Below are positions 23,398 to 28,206 of a stretch of 28,206 nt of DNA, piece by piece (within the stretch, counting starts at the first letter, position 1; every line of letters starts with the position of its first letter). The stretch is taken from the NCBI GenBank assembly GCA_016302655.1, contig JAEDNF010000001.1:1-28206 (forward strand), written 5' to 3'. A program made the translations under genes and the position numbers. The DNA is from Oscillospiraceae bacterium. GTDB taxonomy: Bacteria > Bacillota > Clostridia > Oscillospirales > Ruminococcaceae. The notes under the pieces were generated by a model that had not been told where the DNA came from, ran no database searches, and worked only from the letters and a program-made list of their open reading frames with translations.

Positions 23398-24051
23398 TCA
23401 GCCATTTTCAACAATAGCTTTAAGTCTTTGTGCCTGGTCTTTTTTCAGCTTGGTACTCTTGATTACCTTCTGCCTTGAGAATTCTTCTCTTTCTTTTTCT
23501 TCAAGTGAATTTGTTATAAACTGAAGCTGAGACTCGTATCTCGGGATAATTATATTCTTAAGCGCATTGGCACGCTTCTGTGTTTTCTTGATAGCAATTG
23601 CAAGTCTGTATATGCTGTTTTCGATTTCGGCAAGAACAGCGGTCAGGCGCTTTGTTTCATTGAAACACAAGAAAGCTATATCAAGGTACGAGTTGGTCAT
23701 TGCAATGTCATACTGCGGTATAACCGGTTTGTCATCAAGTACAACGGTAGGCAGTTCAACACCCATAACGCTCCTGAATGATATTTCGATACCGTTTTCT
23801 TCAGGTACAAACTGAGTAAGCGTAGAGACAGAACCTAATGTTATATTGGCCTTCTGCAAGGCGGAATAGGCATTTTCATAAGTCTGCTCAATATTGCCTC
23901 GTATCAGCTTTGACTTGTCGGTAAGCGCAACCATTTCCCTTATCAGAACATTGCGCTTTCTGTCCATAAGTTCAAATCCCTGCTTTGCCTGCAGAAGTGA
24001 CCTTTTTGTTTTTATAAGATTGCCTTTTGTGGGGAAAACCTGCTCGGCCAT
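23398..24051 (-). CDS. ntpD: V-type ATP synthase subunit D
   Basis: Central-stalk subunit that turns inside the A3B3 head and links it to the membrane rotor. At 217 residues it has the family's usual size. The N-terminus FPTKGNLIKTKRSLLQAKQGFELMDRKR is the typical long-helix start, and the C-terminal AIKKTQKRANALKNIIIP is the second helix of the coiled coil. Both predicted antiparallel helices are complete. GGTGGGAG precedes the ATG. It is last in the minus-strand operon, 27 bases after subunit B, and a convergent hairpin terminator lies beyond it. Confidence 0.95.
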   Translation of the reverse strand: MAEQVFPTKGNLIKTKRSLLQAKQGFELMDRKRNVLIREMVALTDKSKLIRGNIEQTYENAYSALQKANITLGSVSTLTQFVPEENGIEISFRSVMGVELPTVVLDDKPVIPQYDIAMTNSYLDIAFLCFNETKRLTAVLAEIENSIYRLAIAIKKTQKRANALKNIIIPRYESQLQFITNSLEEKEREEFSRQKVIKSTKLKKDQAQRLKAIVENG

Positions 24052-24078
24052 ACTCCCACCTGCCTTTCATTGTAGGAT

Positions 24079-25470
24079 TTATTTAAATCTTACGGCATTT
24101 TCGGGATGATAATGCTCCTTGATGAGCTGCTCACTCACTCGGTCAAGCTCAGACTCGGGAAGCAGTGAAAGCAGATCCCACGCAAGATCAAGCGTTTCAT
24201 CCATAGACCTGTTCTCGTCAAATCCTTGATTAAGGAAATACTTCTCAAACATATTACCGAACTTCATAATAGCCTTGTCCGAAGCCGACAGCTCGTCCTC
24301 ACCTATTACCGATGCAAGCGCTCTTGCATCCTGAACTCTCGCATAGCAGGCAAACAGCTGATTTGATACATCTGCATGATCAGCTCTTGTATACTCTGCA
24401 CCGATACCGTCTTTCATAAGTCTCGAAAGAGAAAGAAGTACGGAAAGGCCGGGATAAATACCCGTCTGGTCAAGATTTCTGTCAAATACTATCTGTCCTT
24501 CGGTGATATACGCAGTAAGGTCAGGGATAGGATGTGTAATATCATCATTTGGCATTGTAAGTATCGGTATCTGAGTAACTGAGCCCGTACTTCCTTCAAC
24601 TACTCCCGCCCTTTCATACATAGAAGCAAGGTCTGAATAGAGATATCCCGGATAACCTTTTCTGCCGGGAATCTCTCCTTTTGATGAAGAAAACTCACGC
24701 AGAGCTTCACAATATGAAGTAAGATCCGTCATTATAACGAGTATGTGCATATTCTTCTCAAAAGCAAGATATTCAGCTACGGTAAGCGCACATCGCGGAG
24801 TAAGGATACGCTCTATGATAGGATCGTTTGAAAGGTTAAGGAACATACATACACGCTGTATTACGCCTGTTTCTTCAAACGAGCGCCTGAAATATTCGGC
24901 AACATCATTTTGAACACCCATAGCCGCAAATACAACAGCGAAGTCCTTGCCCTCGCTGTCGGCAATCTTAGCCTGCTTTACTATCTGTACCGCAAGCTTG
25001 TTATGAGAGAGTCCGGAGCCTGAGAAGATAGGCAGTTTCTGTCCTCTTATCAGCGTCATCAGAGCGTCTATTGAAGATATACCAGTGTGTATATAGTTTC
25101 TCGGATAAGAACGGGCAACGGGATTCAGCGCTCTTCCGTTAATATCACCGTATTTCTCGGCAAAAACCTCTCCGAGTCCGTCAATGGCTTTGCCTGCACC
25201 GTTGAATGTTCTTCCGAGCATTTCGGTAGACAGGGGTATCTCAAGAGGCTTTCCGGTGAAGCTTATCTTAGTATTAGTGAGCGAAATACCGTTTGTGCCT
25301 TCAAAAACCTGTAAAACCACCTTGTCGCCCTGCATCTCAACAACACGACCAAGACGCTTAGTGCCGTCGGCAAGCTTTATCTCTGCAATCTCATCGTAAG
25401 AAACACCTTTAGCACCCTCAAGGCAGACAAGCGGTCCGTTTATTTCACTCAGTCCTGCATATTGAATCAT
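24079..25470 (-). CDS. ntpB: V-type ATP synthase subunit B
   Basis: Non-catalytic nucleotide-binding subunit of the A3B3 head. At 463 residues it is full length. Family stretches are [20 protein letters not shown] at the start, [37 protein letters not shown] in place of a true P-loop, [35 protein letters not shown] and [27 protein letters not shown] [14 protein letters not shown]. The changed P-loop (SGSGLSHN) is normal for subunit B. AGGAG lies about 9 bases before the ATG. It lies 20 bases after subunit A and 27 bases before subunit D. Confidence 0.97.
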   Translation of the reverse strand: MIQYAGLSEINGPLVCLEGAKGVSYDEIAEIKLADGTKRLGRVVEMQGDKVVLQVFEGTNGISLTNTKISFTGKPLEIPLSTEMLGRTFNGAGKAIDGLGEVFAEKYGDINGRALNPVARSYPRNYIHTGISSIDALMTLIRGQKLPIFSGSGLSHNKLAVQIVKQAKIADSEGKDFAVVFAAMGVQNDVAEYFRRSFEETGVIQRVCMFLNLSNDPIIERILTPRCALTVAEYLAFEKNMHILVIMTDLTSYCEALREFSSSKGEIPGRKGYPGYLYSDLASMYERAGVVEGSTGSVTQIPILTMPNDDITHPIPDLTAYITEGQIVFDRNLDQTGIYPGLSVLLSLSRLMKDGIGAEYTRADHADVSNQLFACYARVQDARALASVIGEDELSASDKAIMKFGNMFEKYFLNQGFDENRSMDETLDLAWDLLSLLPESELDRVSEQLIKEHYHPENAVRFK

Positions 25471-25490
25471 AACAAAATCTCCTGTCGGGT

Positions 25491-27233
25491 TTATTCTTTG
25501 ATAAACCTTTTATTAATCATGTCGAAATATTCTTCAAACATCTCAGGTTTATCATTTGGTATATCATACTTCATTTTAATAAGCTTATCGAAGAAACCAT
25601 AGGAAATAATCTCCGATATAGGCGTACCGCCGTTTATTGCATTGAGTGAATTATGATAAAGAAGTAATATTGCCTTCATCATCAGCTTCTGCTTTCCAAG
25701 CGGAACAAATGTGTCATCTTTGTGGAAAGCATTCTGCTGTAAAAATCCGACTCTTATTACTCTTGCTATCTCAATAATAAGCTTCTGGTCGTCGGGCAGT
25801 ACATCTGCACCGATAAGCTTAACTATTTCCATTAGGTTGCTCTCTTCAACGAGCAAGGTTGATATTTCCTGTCTGTAGCGACAGAACTCTTCGCCGACAT
25901 TATCGTTATAATATTCTGCAAGGTCGTCACTGTACTCTGAATAGCTCATGCTCCAGTTAATTGCCGGATAGTGTCTTGCGTAAGCAAGATTCTTGTCCAG
26001 AGCCCAGAAACAGCGTACAAATCGCTTGGTATTCTGCGTTACAGGCTCTGAGAAATCCGAGCCCTGCGGAGATACTGCACCAATAATAGTTACACTGCCC
26101 TCTCTGCTGTTCATAGTTTCTACATAACCTGCACGCTCGTAGAATTCAGACAATCTGGAAGGAAGATATGCCGGGAAGCCTTCTTCAGCAGGCATTTCTT
26201 CAAGTCTGCCCGAAATCTCACGGAGTGCCTCTGCCCAGCGTGATGTCGAATCCGCCATAATAGCAATATGATAACCCATATCACGATAATACTCGGCAAG
26301 TGTGATTCCTGTATATATGGACGCCTCACGGGCAGCAACAGGCATATTTGATGTGTTTGCAATTAATACTGTTCTGTCGGTAAGCGGTCTACCCGATTTG
26401 GGATCGATAAGCTCAGAGAATTCCTCAAGAACCTGAGTCATCTCGTTTCCTCTCTCACCACATCCGATATATACGATAATATCTGCGTCGCACCATTTTG
26501 CAAGCTGGTGCTGGGTCATAGTCTTTCCCGTGCCGAATCCGCCTGGTATTGCCGCAGTACCGCCTTTTGCAAGCGGAAGAATTGTATCGACAATACGCTG
26601 ACCTGTAATAAGCGGCTTTGAAATCGGAAGACGCTTCTTTATAGGTCTCGGTGTCCTTATCGGCCATTTCTGTGTAAGTGTAAGCTCTGTGACGGTCTCT
26701 TCATCAACTCTGAGCTTCAGTACAACATCGTTTACCTTGTACTTTCCGTTCGGAGCAACATATTCAACCGTACCCGACATATCGGGCGGAACCATACATC
26801 TGTGAGTTATAAGAGGGGTTTCGGGACATTCGGCATAAATATCTCCGCCGCTAAGCTTATCGCCTATTTTTACGGTAAGCGTTACATCAAATTCACGCTC
26901 CTCGTCAAGTGCGGCTATAGCGCTTCCCTCGGTTACAAAAACACCGCTAATATCGGTCATTGCCTTTAATGGACGCTGTATACCGTCATATATATTTGAA
27001 ATAATGCCGGGGCCCAGCGTAGCGCACATAGGAGTTCCCGTAGGCTCTACGGGGTCGCCTATCATAAGTCCTACCGTTCCCTCGTAGACCTGAATGGTAG
27101 TCATTTCATCGGTTACGCCGATTACTTCACCGATAAGTTTTGTTTTTCCTACCATAACCATCTCACGCATTGAGAATGATTTTGTATCTTTGACCTTTAC
27201 TACAGGTCCGTTTATTGCATAAATTGAGTCCAT
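25491..27233 (-). CDS. ntpA: V-type ATP synthase catalytic subunit A
   Basis: Catalytic subunit of the A3B3 head. At 580 residues it is full length. The Walker A region reads [15 protein letters not shown], with the usual Pro or Ala after the first Gly replaced by Gly; the essential GKT is intact. Other family blocks are [15 protein letters not shown] (with the catalytic Glu region), [51 protein letters not shown] and [22 protein letters not shown] lies 5-7 bases before the ATG. Subunits E (14 bases upstream) and B (20 bases downstream) make one transcript. Whether the coupling ion is H+ or Na+ cannot be told because the membrane rotor lies outside the window. Confidence 0.97.
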   Translation of the reverse strand: MDSIYAINGPVVKVKDTKSFSMREMVMVGKTKLIGEVIGVTDEMTTIQVYEGTVGLMIGDPVEPTGTPMCATLGPGIISNIYDGIQRPLKAMTDISGVFVTEGSAIAALDEEREFDVTLTVKIGDKLSGGDIYAECPETPLITHRCMVPPDMSGTVEYVAPNGKYKVNDVVLKLRVDEETVTELTLTQKWPIRTPRPIKKRLPISKPLITGQRIVDTILPLAKGGTAAIPGGFGTGKTMTQHQLAKWCDADIIVYIGCGERGNEMTQVLEEFSELIDPKSGRPLTDRTVLIANTSNMPVAAREASIYTGITLAEYYRDMGYHIAIMADSTSRWAEALREISGRLEEMPAEEGFPAYLPSRLSEFYERAGYVETMNSREGSVTIIGAVSPQGSDFSEPVTQNTKRFVRCFWALDKNLAYARHYPAINWSMSYSEYSDDLAEYYNDNVGEEFCRYRQEISTLLVEESNLMEIVKLIGADVLPDDQKLIIEIARVIRVGFLQQNAFHKDDTFVPLGKQKLMMKAILLLYHNSLNAINGGTPISEIISYGFFDKLIKMKYDIPNDKPEMFEEYFDMINKRFIKE

Positions 27234-27247
27234 ACCGGCACCTCCGC

Positions 27248-27841
27248 TTACAGCGACAGCTCGCTGTGGCTTGCAATAAAAGCATTTCTCTGCTGTTCTA
27301 ATGCAAGGTCAAGCGTGTAGTCGAGATATACATTTTCCGACGGATAATATACCGATAAACCGCCAATTTCTATGTTACGGTCAACAGCAGCACTTATACC
27401 GTACTCATTTGCGATATTCTCCGCAAGCAGTTTATCATTCCTGCTAACATTGATAACGCAGTCTTTTCCGAAGGGCATTTCTTTGTTTGCTTTTTCGGTA
27501 AGCTTGCGAACAAATGCTTCATATTCGCCGCCGGTCACAAAGCTTTCCAGTTTCTTTCTTATATTTTCAAAAAGGCTCTCTACAAGTTCACACCTGTGAC
27601 TTAATACCGACTTATGTGAAGCAAAATCACTCTTTGACAGCTCTTTTGCATACTTTGAATGTGTTTTCTGTCTGTCTTCGGCAATCTCGCTCTCTTCACT
27701 TCGTCTGTATTGCTCCCGAGCCTGTTCTAACAGCTCGTCAGCCTGCTGCTGTGCCTTGCTTATTATTTCATCCGCTTTTTTCTGAGCGTCGTTCAAAATT
27801 GAATTGCCCAGCTTTTCTATCCTGTCTTTAACTTCCGGCAT
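27248..27841 (-). CDS. ntpE: V-type ATP synthase subunit E (peripheral stalk)
   Basis: A 197-residue peripheral stalk subunit. The N-terminal half is one long charged helix (DRIEKLGNSILNDAQKKADE, AQQQADELLEQAREQYRR). The C-terminal domain binds the head, with FVRKLTEKANKEMPFGKDC and GGLSVYYPSENVYLDYTLD. This layout (coiled helix, then a small alpha/beta end carrying a GGxxxxY-type turn) is typical of the family, although E sequences vary strongly. GAAGGGAG precedes the ATG. Position between F and A supports the call. The partner stalk subunit G/H is not seen in this window. Confidence 0.9.
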   Translation of the reverse strand: MPEVKDRIEKLGNSILNDAQKKADEIISKAQQQADELLEQAREQYRRSEESEIAEDRQKTHSKYAKELSKSDFASHKSVLSHRCELVESLFENIRKKLESFVTGGEYEAFVRKLTEKANKEMPFGKDCVINVSRNDKLLAENIANEYGISAAVDRNIEIGGLSVYYPSENVYLDYTLDLALEQQRNAFIASHSELSL

Positions 27842-27863
27842 ACAGCTGCTCCCTTCTGATTAA

Positions 27864-28172
27864 TTATAATTTAAGTCCTATTGCATCACGGACATAGCCG
27901 TCAATAGACTTGCTGATATCAGATGTACCGTGACGGTCGGGGATCTCCACGATCAGCGGTTTAGTACTGTTCAGCTTCATATCATATACTTCTTGTTTAC
28001 ACATTTCGATGAGCTTCTCTGTCATCAGAACGACAGCGATATCTTTGTCAGCCTTAGCTTTTTCAAGAGCGTCGGAGACCTCCTGCGGCTTACTGACAAC
28101 GATACCTTCAATTCCTGCAAGCCTCATACCCATCTGCGTATCCGTGTTATCGCTGATAAGGAAAAATTTCAT
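27864..28172 (-). CDS. ntpF: V-type ATP synthase subunit F
   Basis: A 102-residue central-stalk accessory subunit with a CheY-like fold. The N-terminus KFFLISDNTDTQMGMRLAGIEG is the family's typical start, followed by AVVLMTEKLIEMC and PLIVEIPDRHGTSD near the middle and end. AGAGGG lies about 6 bases before the ATG and overlaps the stop of the upstream partial gene. Subunit E follows after 22 bases. Here F precedes E, whereas in several well-known operons F sits directly before A with C between E and F. Confidence 0.93.
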   Translation of the reverse strand: MKFFLISDNTDTQMGMRLAGIEGIVVSKPQEVSDALEKAKADKDIAVVLMTEKLIEMCKQEVYDMKLNSTKPLIVEIPDRHGTSDISKSIDGYVRDAIGLKL

Positions 28173-28177
28173 TATTC

Positions 28178-28206
28178 TTACCCTCTGATAATCACCGATG
28201 CTGTTA
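28178..28206 (-). CDS. 3' end of an upstream V-ATPase operon gene, possibly subunit K
   Basis: On the minus strand a frame enters at 28206 and ends with SVIIRG and TAA at 28180-28178, 5 bases before the subunit F ATG. The stop overlaps the ribosome site of F, as expected for adjacent operon genes. Only about 9 codons are visible. The hydrophobic end would suit the membrane ring subunit K, but this is a guess from operon order. Another open frame on the same strand has no such stop. Confidence 0.4.

Noticed and set aside
1..28206. CRISPR arrays, tRNA/rRNA genes, insertion sequences, prophage or defence operons
   Set aside because: I looked in the intergenic gaps and on both strands for regular repeats, clover-leaf sequences and recombinase motifs and saw none; nearly all bases belong to the genes listed.

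Overview
The window reads as an ordinary chromosomal stretch of an anaerobic Firmicute, most likely a Clostridia member of the Ruminococcus/Oscillospiraceae kind. The grounds are AGGAGG-type ribosome binding sites, some TTG/GTG starts, consensus sigma-A promoters, the Firmicute-specific DnaD plus DnaI-like loader pair, the Asp23-FakA-RecG gene order, the redox repressor Rex, and a V-type rather than F-type ATPase operon. The genus is an inference. I see no rRNA, tRNA, CRISPR array, insertion sequence or prophage, and no gene-free stretch longer than about 300 bases.

Layout. (1) 1-3213, plus strand: the end of an aconitase, an NADP isocitrate dehydrogenase and rex, closed by a terminator. This is the oxidative branch from citrate to 2-oxoglutarate joined to an NADH sensor. 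(2) 3242-6685, plus: a promoter, then a PHP-type phosphatase, an Lrp/AsnC regulator, a class I aminotransferase and ispE, tightly packed with two overlapping junctions. (3) 6700-11605, plus: a strong promoter, then Asp23-family protein, FakA-like kinase, RecG and RsmE. (4) 11643-12050, plus: a near-copy of that promoter driving a small acidic membrane protein, then terminators. (5) 17984-12076, minus: dnaD, a dnaI-like loader, a secreted transglutaminase-like protein and a large lipoprotein with repeated modules, arranged as one operon. (6) 20068-18122, minus: YfcE-type phosphoesterase, a biotin-protein ligase without a DNA-binding domain, and a conserved TIM-barrel protein, ended by a terminator. 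(7) 20290-21728, plus: four small genes of unknown function, the last only 48 residues long and started by GTG. (8) 21732-23341, plus: a GH13 alpha-glucosidase-like enzyme with its own promoter. (9) 28206-23398, minus: V-type ATPase genes in the order (possible K)-F-E-A-B-D.

Most of the window is housekeeping. The best candidates for something undescribed are the four-gene small-protein cassette at 20290-21728, which has an inverted repeat in front of it and a membrane-hairpin protein in the same frame just behind the stop of an acidic Cys-containing protein, and the operon that joins helicase loading to two exported proteins.
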